Positions 9,728 to 17,771 of a stretch of 58,877 nt of DNA are shown piece by piece. The DNA is from Naasia sp. Lineage in GTDB: Bacteria > Actinomycetota > Actinomycetes > Actinomycetales > Microbacteriaceae. The stretch lies in NCBI RefSeq assembly GCF_025465545.1, contig NZ_JAODMK010000043.1, forward strand, positions 1 through 58,877, written 5' to 3'. The notes beneath the pieces were generated by a model that worked only from the letters and a program-made list of their open reading frames with translations, was not told the origin of the DNA and made no database searches. The position numbers were made by a program, and so were the translations under genes. The first letter of the stretch is position 1; each line of letters starts with the position of its first letter.

Positions 9728-10477
9728 TCAGCCGGGGGCGGGGGGAGCGGGGGCGCTCCCCGATGTCATGGCCAGGGGTTCACCCCGGGTGCCGTCGAAG
9801 CGATCGGAGAGGGCGTAGCGGAGCAGAGCCACGTCACCCACGGATCGGGCGGCCACGAGGTCCGCTCGATTCCCCGTCGTCCAGGGGAAACGGCCGTCGC
9901 CGACGAAGCGCGGTGCCCGCGAGTCGCCGATGAACACGGGGGCGACGGCGAGTTGGAGCTCGTCGGCGAGTCCCGCCGTGAGGAACTGGGTGAGGACGCT
10001 TCCGCCCCCCTCGACCATGAGACGTCGGATCCCGCGGCGGTGCAGGTCCTCGACCACCCCGCGCATCGTGACCCGCTGGCCCGCGTCCACGACGGTGGCG
10101 AACGTGCCGAGGCGGCGGCCGATCGCGGCGACAGCGGAGCTGGGACAGTAGACGAGCTTCTCCGCCGACCCGGTCGTCAAGAACCGGGCGTTCCGGTCGA
10201 GCGCGCCACGGGCCGTCACCGTCACCTTCACCGGCGAGGGTGACGCTCCTGCGGCCACGCGCCGCTCCTGCCGGGCCGCCGACCGCACGAGCAGCCGTGG
10301 ATCGTCGGCCCGGATCGTCTCCGCGCCCACGAGGATCGCGTCGCATCCGGCCCGGACCTCGTCGACCCGGTCGAGGTCGGCGCTGTTGGAGAGCATCAGC
10401 GGGTGGCGGTCGCCCGCGGCGAGGAAGCCGTCCATCGACATGCTGCAGCTCAGCACGGTGTACGGACGAGGACTCAT
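9728..10477 (-). CDS. RibD C-terminal/dihydrofolate-reductase-fold reductase
   Basis: A 249-residue protein of the RibD_C (dihydrofolate reductase-like) family. The N-terminus PYTVLSCSMSMDGFLAA is the substrate-side strand and loop. DAILVGAETIRADDPRL and RRLMVEGGGSVLTQFL are the NADPH-binding signatures of riboflavin-pathway pyrimidine reductases. There is no deaminase domain, so this is a stand-alone reductase and not full RibD. Its ATG overlaps the stop of the upstream flippase-like gene (ATGA). Known relatives reduce 5-amino-6-ribosylamino-uracil phosphate or its diamino precursor. Together with the PTPS-like gene in the same unit it suggests a pteridine- or pyrimidine-type intermediate. 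Exact substrate unknown. Confidence 0.85.
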   Translation of the reverse strand: MSPRPYTVLSCSMSMDGFLAAGDRHPLMLSNSADLDRVDEVRAGCDAILVGAETIRADDPRLLVRSAARQERRVAAGASPSPVKVTVTARGALDRNARFLTTGSAEKLVYCPSSAVAAIGRRLGTFATVVDAGQRVTMRGVVEDLHRRGIRRLMVEGGGSVLTQFLTAGLADELQLAVAPVFIGDSRAPRFVGDGRFPWTTGNRADLVAARSVGDVALLRYALSDRFDGTRGEPLAMTSGSAPAPPAPG

Positions 10478-11448
10478 GGTGCCGCCTTTCTCGGAGTGAG
10501 CGGTCGAGCGGCGATGGCGGACCGTGCGATCCGGTTCTGCCCATGGTTCCCGCGACCCAGGGCGAGCACAACGGCTCCGGGGAGAACGGCGATCAGGGCG
10601 AGCGCGCCATACGCGGTCGAGGCAGCCAGACCGTGGCCTGCGCCGAGACCGGCGGCCGCGAAGGCCGCCGCGGCGACCCCTTCACGCGGTCCCCAGCCGC
10701 CCAGGCTGAGGGGGAGCGCCATCGCGACCTGGACGGTCAGCGCGATCGGCAGCAGCGTGCCGGCGGCGTGCAGGGTTCCCGTGATCGATGCGGCGAGGAG
10801 GAACACGCACGAGTGAGCGAGCGTGACCAGGGTCGAGCCGGCCAGGATGGGAACCAGCACCTGCCGCGGAAGGAGCCTGATCCGCAGATCGCCGAGCACC
10901 GCCGCGAAGAACGGTGAGGGCGCCGAGTCCCGACCGCGTGCGCGCGCCAGAAGGGCGAGCCGAAGCAGCCCTGCGGCCGCCACCGCAACGCCGGCCGCTC
11001 CCACCGTCGCGACGCCGAGAGGGGTGTCGACGGCCAGCAGCGCCACGATCAGCAACGCCAGCTGAACCGCCTGGCCGCTCCCGCGGTCCCATGCGACGAT
11101 CCGGAGCCCGAGCCGCGCGCCGCCCGCCCGCGGGTCGTTCGCGAACCCGCGGTCGACGTCGCCCGCGACGCCGCCCACCAGGACGCTGTTGAGGAACTGA
11201 GATCGGTAGTAGGCGGGCACCGCCGATCGGAACGGGATGGGCGCGCCGAACGCGCGCGCGATGGCGGACCACCGCCAGGCGGCGGCGGCCGTGGCAAGAG
11301 CGGTGAGCAGGGCGGCGGCGAGCACGGCCCCGGCGGTCAGACTGGCCAGGCCGGTGAGGAACGGACCCGCGCCGAGGCGCCAGCCGAGCACGCCGAGGAT
11401 GAGGACGACCGCCGCGGGGCGGCCCCACCTTGCGATCGTTCTCGGCAT
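10474..11448 (-). CDS. Lysylphosphatidylglycerol-synthase TM-domain (UPF0104-type) membrane protein
   Basis: A 324-residue polytopic membrane protein with about eight hydrophobic helices. It resembles the flippase-like transmembrane domain of MprF/AglD proteins but has no aminoacyl-transferase domain. Family features visible are RSQFLNSVLVGGVAGDVDRG near residue 85 and the later PLSLGGWGPREG loop. Such proteins are thought to move lipid-linked products across the membrane. It overlaps the RibD-like gene by four bases and follows the glycosyltransferase gene by 48 bases, so the three are probably co-transcribed. Confidence 0.84.
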   Translation of the reverse strand: MPRTIARWGRPAAVVLILGVLGWRLGAGPFLTGLASLTAGAVLAAALLTALATAAAAWRWSAIARAFGAPIPFRSAVPAYYRSQFLNSVLVGGVAGDVDRGFANDPRAGGARLGLRIVAWDRGSGQAVQLALLIVALLAVDTPLGVATVGAAGVAVAAAGLLRLALLARARGRDSAPSPFFAAVLGDLRIRLLPRQVLVPILAGSTLVTLAHSCVFLLAASITGTLHAAGTLLPIALTVQVAMALPLSLGGWGPREGVAAAAFAAAGLGAGHGLAASTAYGALALIAVLPGAVVLALGRGNHGQNRIARSAIAARPLTPRKAAP

Positions 11449-11496
11449 CCCGTCCGCCTCTGTGCTGCCTACATCTGAAAGACGAGACAGGGGGCG

Positions 11497-12534
11497 CTAT
11501 GGTTCATCGCGCGCGGACGCCAGCACGCGGGCCGCGGTCGCCGCGGTGGTCTGCCAGGCCGGCAGCCCACGTCGCCGTTCGTGCGCCGCTGCGGTCAGCT
11601 GGGCGCGGAGGGCGGGCCGGGTCAGCCACGCCTCGAGCGCCTCAGCGAGCCCAGCCGGGTCGCCCGGAGGCACGAGCAGGCCGGGCCGCCGACTGTCGCC
11701 GGTGCCCATGGCCTCGCTGATGCCGCCCGTGTCGGCGGCGACCACCGGAATGCCGCAGGCGATCGCCTCCGTCACGACCATGCCGTAACTCTCCGTCAGG
11801 GAGGGGACGACCAGCAGGTCGGCGCCGTCGTAGAGCTCCCGGGTGCGGGTCGCCGGGCGAGGCTCGAGGAAGCGCACTCGGGGGGAGATCCCACTCGTCC
11901 GGGCCTGATCGTGGAGCCCGCGGGTGAACGCGACGTCGAGATCGGCCGCGCCGAGGAGGTCGCAGGTCCAGTCCAGGGCACGGATGCGGCGGAGCGCGTC
12001 GAGGAGCACGTCCTGGCCCTTGTGCGGCAGGAGCGCGGCGACGCAGCGCAGCCGGGCTCCCGAGGGCGAGGCGACGACAGGGAGGGCCTGATCCACTCCG
12101 GGCGGGGCGGCGACGATGCGGCCCGGCTCTGCATACCCCGTCTCCCGCAGCTGCCGGCGTGCCCACTCGCTGGTGGTGATCACGGCTCGGGCGGCGCGGA
12201 GGACGAGGGGATATCCGCTCGACTCGTCCAGGCCGGCCGGGAGCATGTGCAGGAGGATCACGATGCGCAGACGGCGAGCATGAGCTGCGACCACGGCGGG
12301 CGCTGCGGCGGCGAGCAGGCCGTCCATGAGGACCGGCTCCGCCTGCGGCAGCGCCGTCAGCTCGTCGAGAAGGGCGCGCTCATCGACTTGCCGCGCGCCG
12401 CCGATCCGCACGAGCCGCACCTGCCACCCTGCACGCACGAGCTCAGAGCGCAGCCTGCGGTCGTAGCGGTTGCCGCCGCTCGGGTGCGCCGGGTCGTCGA
12501 GGGCGCCGGGCACCAGGAAGTGCACACGGTTCAC
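11497..12534 (-). CDS. GT4-family glycosyltransferase
   Basis: A 345-residue GT-B glycosyltransferase. The C-terminal half has the GT4 donor-site pattern: [20 protein letters not shown] with the conserved E-x7-E pair, then [16 protein letters not shown]. The N-terminal half starts with [19 protein letters not shown], a glycine-rich acceptor loop. The GTG start overlaps the stop of the PTPS-like gene (GTGA), a sign of translational coupling. It would transfer a sugar from a nucleotide donor to an unknown acceptor in the cytoplasm, plausibly a lipid or a pteridine-type product made by the neighbouring enzymes. Confidence 0.87.
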   Translation of the reverse strand: MNRVHFLVPGALDDPAHPSGGNRYDRRLRSELVRAGWQVRLVRIGGARQVDERALLDELTALPQAEPVLMDGLLAAAAPAVVAAHARRLRIVILLHMLPAGLDESSGYPLVLRAARAVITTSEWARRQLRETGYAEPGRIVAAPPGVDQALPVVASPSGARLRCVAALLPHKGQDVLLDALRRIRALDWTCDLLGAADLDVAFTRGLHDQARTSGISPRVRFLEPRPATRTRELYDGADLLVVPSLTESYGMVVTEAIACGIPVVAADTGGISEAMGTGDSRRPGLLVPPGDPAGLAEALEAWLTRPALRAQLTAAAHERRRGLPAWQTTAATAARVLASARDEP

Positions 12535-12929
12535 AGCGTCCTCTCGTAGCTGGCGGAGGCGACCGGGGACTCGTGCAGCGTGACGTGGACGGCGGCCAGC
12601 GCGGCTCCGTCGGCGCCGAGGGCTCCCGCGCCGATCCGGTCGGCGAGTCGATCCGCGACGAGCTTCGCGAGCACCTCCGTCGTCGTGTTCAGCTCTGCCA
12701 GGTCGGGCACCTCATCGAGGTTCCGCAGGTCGAGCGGCTGGAGTACGGTGCGGAGCGCCGCGGCGGCGAGACCGAGGTCGGTGACGATGCCGTCCGCGTT
12801 GAGGTCCCGGCGGCGCAGCGTGACCTCCACGGCGTAGGTGGCGCCGTGCAGGCGCTGGGCAGGACCGAATGCCTCGCCCCGCAGACTGTGCGCCACCATG
12901 ACGTGGTCCCGGACCGTGATGCTGAACAT
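12531..12929 (-). CDS. 6-pyruvoyl-tetrahydropterin synthase/QueD-like protein with altered zinc site
   Basis: A 132-residue protein of the PTPS/6-carboxytetrahydropterin synthase fold. Alignable points are VAHSLRG (first zinc histidine), [11 protein letters not shown] (equivalent of LHGHNYxVxV), the [22 protein letters not shown] region and the C-terminal [14 protein letters not shown]. In known enzymes zinc is held by three histidines, two of them in HGH; here the second of that pair is alanine (HGA). Zinc binding or chemistry may therefore differ. It lies three bases after the MDR dehydrogenase gene and overlaps the glycosyltransferase start. No queC, queE or folate gene is near, so queuosine or folate synthesis is not the obvious role. 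Confidence 0.82.
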   Translation of the reverse strand: MFSITVRDHVMVAHSLRGEAFGPAQRLHGATYAVEVTLRRRDLNADGIVTDLGLAAAALRTVLQPLDLRNLDEVPDLAELNTTTEVLAKLVADRLADRIGAGALGADGAALAAVHVTLHESPVASASYERTL

Positions 12930-12932
12930 GGG

Positions 12933-13913
12933 TCATCCGTCCTCGTAGGTGATGGTGTGGGCGAGCGCGGGCAGGCGGCCCGCCGCGAGGTCCTGCAGGA
13001 CACGGGGCAGCTCCGGGAACGGGCTCGACCCGGTGAGCAGGACGTCGAATGCGGGATCCCGCAGGAGGGCGACGGCGAGAGCAAGGCGATCCCTCGTCGA
13101 CCGGCTGCCTCGCCGCGCCGGAGCGACCATGCCGACCTGGCTGGAGCGGATCGTGAGTCGCCGGGCGTGGAACGCCGCGCCGAGGCGCAGGGTGACCGCC
13201 TGCTCCCCGTACCAGCTGAGCTCGACCACGGTGCCCTCGGTGCGGAGCAGGTCGAGCGAGGACTGCAGCCCGGCGGCGGTGGCGCTCGCGTGGTAGACGA
13301 CGTCCTGGTCGCCGTCGGCATCGGCGGGGGAGGCGAACGAGGCGCCCAGAGCGGCCGCCACCTCCCGTCGGGCCGGATCGACGTCGACGAGGGTGATCCG
13401 AGTGCCGGGGATCCCGGTGAGAAGGCGGGTCAGGCAGCAGCCCAGGAGGCCGCCGCCGACGACGGAGATGCGGTCCCCGACCCGGGCAGGCACGTCCCAC
13501 AGCGCGTTGACCGCGGTCTCCACGATGCCGGCCAGGACCGCCCGCCGGGCGGGCACGTCGTCCGGCACCGGAGTGAGCGCGTCGACGGGGACGACATACG
13601 CGGTCTGGTGGGGGTACAGGCAGAAGACCGTCCTGCCCCGCAGCGCCTCGGGGCCGTCCTGCACGATCCCGACGCTCAGATAGCCGTATTTCACGGGGCC
13701 GGGGAACTCGCCCTCCTGGAAGGGGGCCCGCATCGTCCCGTGCTCGCTCTCGGGCACCCCGCCCCGGAACACGAGGGCCTCCGTGCCGGGGCTGACCGCC
13801 GAGAATCGCGCCCGGACCAGCGCTTCGCCCGGTCCGGGAGCCGCGAGCCGCGCCGGCCGGATCTCGCCATGTCCGGGCTCGCGGACCCAGAACGCCTGCG
13901 CTGTTTCGGTCAC
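12933..13913 (-). CDS. MDR-family (zinc-type alcohol dehydrogenase-like) oxidoreductase
   Basis: A 326-residue medium-chain dehydrogenase/reductase. The NAD(P)-binding motif is ISVVGGGLLGCCLTRLL near residue 170, and the substrate domain begins GEALVRARFSAVSPGTEALV. The usual catalytic Cys-His pair and the four structural cysteines of zinc alcohol dehydrogenases are absent, so it may be zinc-free or reductase-like. It starts with GTG and is the first gene of the minus-strand unit. A TACGGT box six bases before the GTG suggests a leaderless transcript. Role in the cluster: probably a redox step on the product of the PTPS- or RibD-like enzymes. Substrate unknown. Confidence 0.84.
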   Translation of the reverse strand: MTETAQAFWVREPGHGEIRPARLAAPGPGEALVRARFSAVSPGTEALVFRGGVPESEHGTMRAPFQEGEFPGPVKYGYLSVGIVQDGPEALRGRTVFCLYPHQTAYVVPVDALTPVPDDVPARRAVLAGIVETAVNALWDVPARVGDRISVVGGGLLGCCLTRLLTGIPGTRITLVDVDPARREVAAALGASFASPADADGDQDVVYHASATAAGLQSSLDLLRTEGTVVELSWYGEQAVTLRLGAAFHARRLTIRSSQVGMVAPARRGSRSTRDRLALAVALLRDPAFDVLLTGSSPFPELPRVLQDLAAGRLPALAHTITYEDG

Positions 13914-13919
13914 GGCGGA

Positions 13920-13925
13920 ACCGTA
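13920..13925 (-). promoter_or_regulatory. Putative -10 box for a leaderless transcript
   Basis: TACGGT on the minus strand, six bases before the GTG of the MDR gene, with no ribosome binding site between. This spacing is typical of TANNNT boxes of leaderless actinobacterial mRNAs. No convincing -35 hexamer is visible. The 93-base space to the divergent CDP-alcohol phosphatidyltransferase must also hold that gene's promoter. Confidence 0.45.
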
Positions 13926-14006
13926 CCGTGCGGAGCCGTTCTGCGCGCCGGTGAACCGGACGCGGCCGTGCCTCGTGGTACCCGGACAACGAGGAACGAG
14001 GAGCGG

Positions 14007-14744
14007 GTGGCATCGGTTCGACGTGGCGCACTGCTGCTCGCCTCGGTCCAGGTGGCGGTGATCGGCGTCCTCGCGGCCGCGGGGGCGCTCGGCGCAGCGG
14101 CGGCAGCGGCGGCGGTCGCCTACGGTGCGGCGTGCGACCTGCTCGCGCTTCGTGGTCTCCGCCGGGCGGGTGCGACCTCGGTCGGTCTCGCCAACGCGGT
14201 GACCTGGACGCGAGGCGCTCTCACGGGCGGTGCGGCGGGCCTGGCCGTGCAGGAGTACCCGGGAGCTCGGGTGGCGGGCGTGCTGGTCGCGTGCGCCGCG
14301 CTCGCACTGGCCCTGGACGCCGTGGACGGACGGCTCGCGCGCTGGACCCGGACGGCGACCCCGTTCGGAGGCCGATTCGACATGGAGGTCGACGCCTCAC
14401 TGATCCTGGTGCTCAGTGTCGCCGCTGTCCCGGTGCTCGGACCATGGGTGCTCCTCGTGGGGGCGGCGCGCTACCTGCTGCTCGGCGCCGAGCTCGCGCT
14501 GCCCCGGCTCCGCCGGGCGGTCCCGGCCACGCGGTGGCGCAAGGCGGTCGCCGGCGTGCAGGGCGCGGTCCTCGTCGTGGTGTGTGCGCGCGTGCTGCCC
14601 ATCGAGGCGGCCGAGGCGCTCGCCGGGGTGTCCGCCTCGGCACTCGCGGTCTCCTTCGGCACGCAGCTGTGGTGGGTCACCCGGGAGGGGCGCCGACCGG
14701 CGAGGGCAGGAGTGCCCGAGGTGGCGAGTGTTCCGGCACCGTGA
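14007..14744 (+). CDS. CDP-alcohol phosphatidyltransferase family protein
   Basis: A 245-residue integral membrane enzyme carrying the complete CDP-alcohol phosphotransferase motif: DAVDGRLAR, eight residues, G, three residues, D (in GGRFD), three residues, D. Both metal-binding aspartate pairs are present. Six or so hydrophobic helices surround it. The GTG at 14007 was chosen because GAGGAACGAGGAG lies directly upstream and the hydrophobic region begins at once; the frame is open for a further 1.4 kb upstream, but only as a shadow of the opposite strand. Enzymes of this family join a CDP-activated lipid to an alcohol (glycerol phosphate, inositol phosphate and others). The acceptor here is unknown. 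It overlaps the sulfatase gene. Confidence 0.86.
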   Translation: MASVRRGALLLASVQVAVIGVLAAAGALGAAAAAAAVAYGAACDLLALRGLRRAGATSVGLANAVTWTRGALTGGAAGLAVQEYPGARVAGVLVACAALALALDAVDGRLARWTRTATPFGGRFDMEVDASLILVLSVAAVPVLGPWVLLVGAARYLLLGAELALPRLRRAVPATRWRKAVAGVQGAVLVVVCARVLPIEAAEALAGVSASALAVSFGTQLWWVTREGRRPARAGVPEVASVPAP

Positions 14745-16374
14745 GGACCGCGGATCGCGCTGGCGGCCCTCGATCCCGGGGGTCGCGTCCGTCGCGGCAG
14801 TCCTCCTCGTGTGGGCCGCGCTCGTCCTGCCGGACACGTTCGGGGCCTCAGGGGCGGCCGCCAGCGTGCGCGTGCCGCTGGAAGGCATCCTGCTGGGGGC
14901 GATCCTCCTCGTCCTTCCCCGACGAGCGGCACGGGTCGTCGCCGTCGTGCTCGGGATCGCGATCGCCGTGCTCACCCTGCTGAAGGTCCTCGATCTCGGC
15001 TTCCGCGCAACGGTGAACCGTGCATTCGACCCGGCGGCCGATTGGGTCCTGCTCGGCTCCGCGGTCGGCGTCCTCGCCGACTCGACGGGACCCGCCTGGG
15101 CGGCGATCCTGGTGGGCGGGACCGTCGTCCTGAGCATCGCGGCGGTCGTCGCACTCGCGCTCGCGTCGCGGCGGATCGCCCGGATCGTGCATGCGGACCG
15201 GCGCCGGACGTCAGCGGTCCTCGGCGTCGTCGGGGCAGGGTGGTCTGTGCTCGCGCTGCTCGGTCTGCAGATCGCGCCCGGCCTCGCGGTCGCGTCTGCG
15301 GACGAGGCGTCCTTCGCCGTCGACGAGGTGAGCCGCGCCGTCGCCTCCGCCACGGCGCTCGCCTCCTTCGCCGCCCAGGTGGACGCGCCGGACCCCTACG
15401 GCCGAGCCGACCCCTCCGCCCTGCTCGGCAAGCTCCGCGGCAAGGACGTCCTGCTCGTCTTCGTGGAGAGCTACGGGCAGGTGGCGGTGCGGGGGTCCTC
15501 GTTCTCCGGCTCCATCGACGCAGCGCTTCAGGCGGACACGCGCGAGCTGTCGGCGGCCGGCTACTCGGCAGAGAGCGCGATGCTCACCTCGCCGACCTTC
15601 GGCGGGATCAGCTGGCTCGCGCATTCCACTCTTCAGTCGGGCCTGTGGGTGCCGGATCAACGCAGCTACGACCGCCTGCTGACGAGCTCCCGCTTGACGA
15701 TCTCCTCGGCGTTCTCCCGCGCCGGCTGGGGAACGGTCTCCGACGCGCCCTCGGATCGGCGGCCGTGGCCCGAGGGGCGCGCCTTCTACCGCTTCGACCG
15801 GATGTACGACGCCGACAATGTCGGGTACGCCGGGCCGCAGTTCGGCTACGCGACCATGCCCGACCAGTTCACCCTGGAGCGGTTCCGTCAACTCGAGCTC
15901 GGCGGCGGCCACCGGCCCGTCATGGCGGAGATCGACCTGGTCAGCTCCCACACCCCGTGGACGCCGCTGCCGCACCTCGTCGATGGGGACGCGCTGGGGA
16001 ACGGATCCCTCTTCGATCCCATGCCGGCCGATGGCCCGTCTCCGGAGCTCGCGTGGCAGGATCCGAGCGAGGTCCAGGCCCGCTACGCCCGCTCGATCCA
16101 GTACTCGATCGACTCCCTGGTGGGCTTCGTGACCCGATCGAAGGACCGCAGCCTGGTCGTGGTCCTGCTGGGCGACCACCAGCCTGCGACGATCGTCAGC
16201 GGGACGGAAGCGTCCCATGATGTCCCCATCACGATCATCGCCGCGGACCCCGCGGTGTTCCGCGCGATCGATTCATGGCAGTGGACCGCCGGCATGCTGC
16301 CGGACCCTGCGGGACCGGTCTGGCCGATGGACCGGTTCCGGAACCGGTTCTTCGACGCGTTCGGGTCCCGCTGA
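14728..16374 (+). CDS. Membrane-anchored sulfatase/phosphoglycerol-transferase-like protein (alkaline phosphatase superfamily)
   Basis: A 548-residue protein with about five N-terminal transmembrane helices (residues 10-190) and an extracytoplasmic sulfatase-fold domain (about 215-540). KDVLLVFVESYG is the first metal-binding strand, SPTFGGISWLAH the region of the nucleophilic Ser/Thr, and VVLLGDHQP the second metal site, as in LtaS/MdoB-type phosphoglycerol transferases. The GTG at 14728 overlaps the upstream gene by 17 bases and needs only a weak AGGTGG box. A role in transferring or trimming phospho-alcohol groups on a cell-surface glycolipid fits the CDP-alcohol phosphatidyltransferase next to it. 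Confidence 0.84.
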   Translation: MFRHREDRGSRWRPSIPGVASVAAVLLVWAALVLPDTFGASGAAASVRVPLEGILLGAILLVLPRRAARVVAVVLGIAIAVLTLLKVLDLGFRATVNRAFDPAADWVLLGSAVGVLADSTGPAWAAILVGGTVVLSIAAVVALALASRRIARIVHADRRRTSAVLGVVGAGWSVLALLGLQIAPGLAVASADEASFAVDEVSRAVASATALASFAAQVDAPDPYGRADPSALLGKLRGKDVLLVFVESYGQVAVRGSSFSGSIDAALQADTRELSAAGYSAESAMLTSPTFGGISWLAHSTLQSGLWVPDQRSYDRLLTSSRLTISSAFSRAGWGTVSDAPSDRRPWPEGRAFYRFDRMYDADNVGYAGPQFGYATMPDQFTLERFRQLELGGGHRPVMAEIDLVSSHTPWTPLPHLVDGDALGNGSLFDPMPADGPSPELAWQDPSEVQARYARSIQYSIDSLVGFVTRSKDRSLVVVLLGDHQPATIVSGTEASHDVPITIIAADPAVFRAIDSWQWTAGMLPDPAGPVWPMDRFRNRFFDAFGSR

Positions 16375-16712
16375 GCGGTCGATGCGCCGTGCGGAATTCC
16401 CCCGCGTGCTCGGATCCAGCTCCGTTCCCGATCCGCGAAGAGGAGTGCGTTGTGCGGCGTCTGAGCAGGCGCGCGGATGCCGCTTTTCATGCCCGATGAC
16501 CCGATTGCCGACCACGTCCTGCACTCCGCGGGCGGATTCTTCACCGAGCGCACCTCGTCCCAACGGGAGGAACGGAACGAGCGGCCCCCTGCGCGTGACC
16601 GATTGTGACGGACTCGTTCGGCGGCTGAGACACGGCCCGGTTAACCTGGCAGGGGCGGGCGAACGCGTTCCGCCGCGTCCTGATCACAGCAGAATCCACA
16701 AGGGGAACACCT
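16375..16712 (+). other. Promoter region of the BMP transporter operon
   Basis: About 340 bases with no supportable gene. A perfect ten-base palindrome, GAACGCGTTC, lies at 16661-16670, about 40 bases before the ATG of the lipoprotein gene, and could be an operator. AAGGGGA at about 16700-16706 is the ribosome binding site. I looked for a purine riboswitch and did not find one. Confidence 0.5.
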
Positions 16713-17771
16713 ATGACTTTCATCGCGCGCCGAGCCGGAGCGGCGGCGCTGGCCGTGGGCCTTCTCGCGACCGTGGCCGGCTGCTCCAACTCGGGTTCCA
16801 GCTCGGGAGACGCCGGCGCGAGCGCCGGCACCGCAACGAAGGCCTCGCTCATCCTCATCACCCCGACACCGATCGGCTCCAACAACTTCCTGCAGCTCGC
16901 GGCGGACGGCGCCAAGGAGGCAGGCACCAAGTACAGCGCCTCCGTCGACGTCTACGAGAGTGAGGACCCGACCAGCATCCAGCAGAACCTCGATGCCGCC
17001 ATCCGGGAGAAGCCGGACGTGATCATCGGTGTCAGCTTCAGCGTGCTCGATCAGTTCACCCAGGCGGCGGCGGACAACCCCGACCAGCAGTTCCTGCTGA
17101 TCGACACGACCCCTGCCGAACCGGCCGACAATCTGACCTCGGCGGCCTTCAAGGAGTACGAGGCCACCTATCTGACCGGCGTGGAGGCGGGCCTGCTCAG
17201 CGAGAAGGGCAATGTGGGCGTCGTCGCGGCGCTCGACACCCCGTTCATCCACCGCTGGGTCGACCCGTTCTTCGCGGGCGCGGCCAGCGTCAACGATGCC
17301 GTGAAGACCCAGGTGCAGTACGTCGGCGGCGACAACCCGTTCGGCGACCAGGCCAGGGCGAAGGCCCAGGCGACCATCCTCGGTGAGGGCGGCGCGGACT
17401 ACGTGCAGGCAGCGGCGTCAGGCGGCAACACCGGCGTCTTCGAGGCGGCCGAGCAGAGCGGGTTCAAGGCGTTCGGGGTGGATACCAACCAGTGCCCGGA
17501 GTCGCCCGGCAACGTCGTCGACAACGCCATCAAGCGCGTCGACGTCGCCCTGCTCAACTCGGTCGGCGACATTCTCGACGGCACGACCGGCGGCACCACC
17601 GAGTACGGCCTCAAGGAGGGCGGCGTCGGCCTCACCGGGCTCGAGGACGGGGTCGCCGACTCCCAGTGCCTCATCGCCGACCACCCCGACGTGATCGAGA
17701 AGGTCTCGGCAGTCCGCGACCAGATCGTGTCCGGCGAGCTCAAGGTTGAGGACCCGCTGACCGCCGGATGA
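16713..17771 (+). CDS. BMP-family substrate-binding lipoprotein (nucleoside ABC importer)
   Basis: A 352-residue lipoprotein. Residues 1-24 are a type II signal peptide with lipobox TVAGC, Cys24 being the lipid-modified residue, followed by a Ser/Gly-rich tether. The mature domain has BMP/PnrA features: repeated IREKPDVIIGVSFS-type strands, DQQFLLIDT, YLTGVEAGLLSEKGNVGVV and FGVDTNQ. It captures the ligand outside the cell for the ABC importer that follows. Members of this family bind purine nucleosides, and the nucleoside hydrolase at the end of the operon supports that. It overlaps the ATPase gene by four bases. Confidence 0.9.
   Translation: MTFIARRAGAAALAVGLLATVAGCSNSGSSSGDAGASAGTATKASLILITPTPIGSNNFLQLAADGAKEAGTKYSASVDVYESEDPTSIQQNLDAAIREKPDVIIGVSFSVLDQFTQAAADNPDQQFLLIDTTPAEPADNLTSAAFKEYEATYLTGVEAGLLSEKGNVGVVAALDTPFIHRWVDPFFAGAASVNDAVKTQVQYVGGDNPFGDQARAKAQATILGEGGADYVQAAASGGNTGVFEAAEQSGFKAFGVDTNQCPESPGNVVDNAIKRVDVALLNSVGDILDGTTGGTTEYGLKEGGVGLTGLEDGVADSQCLIADHPDVIEKVSAVRDQIVSGELKVEDPLTAG

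Noticed and set aside
12573-14006. Upstream part of the 723-codon open frame that ends with the CDP-alcohol phosphatidyltransferase
   Set aside because: It runs antisense through the PTPS-like and MDR genes and lacks protein character; the enzyme-like sequence starts at the GTG at 14007 behind a ribosome binding site.
16375-16712. Possible purine riboswitch before the BMP operon
   Set aside because: The conserved junction sequences of purine riboswitches were not found; only a short palindrome is present.
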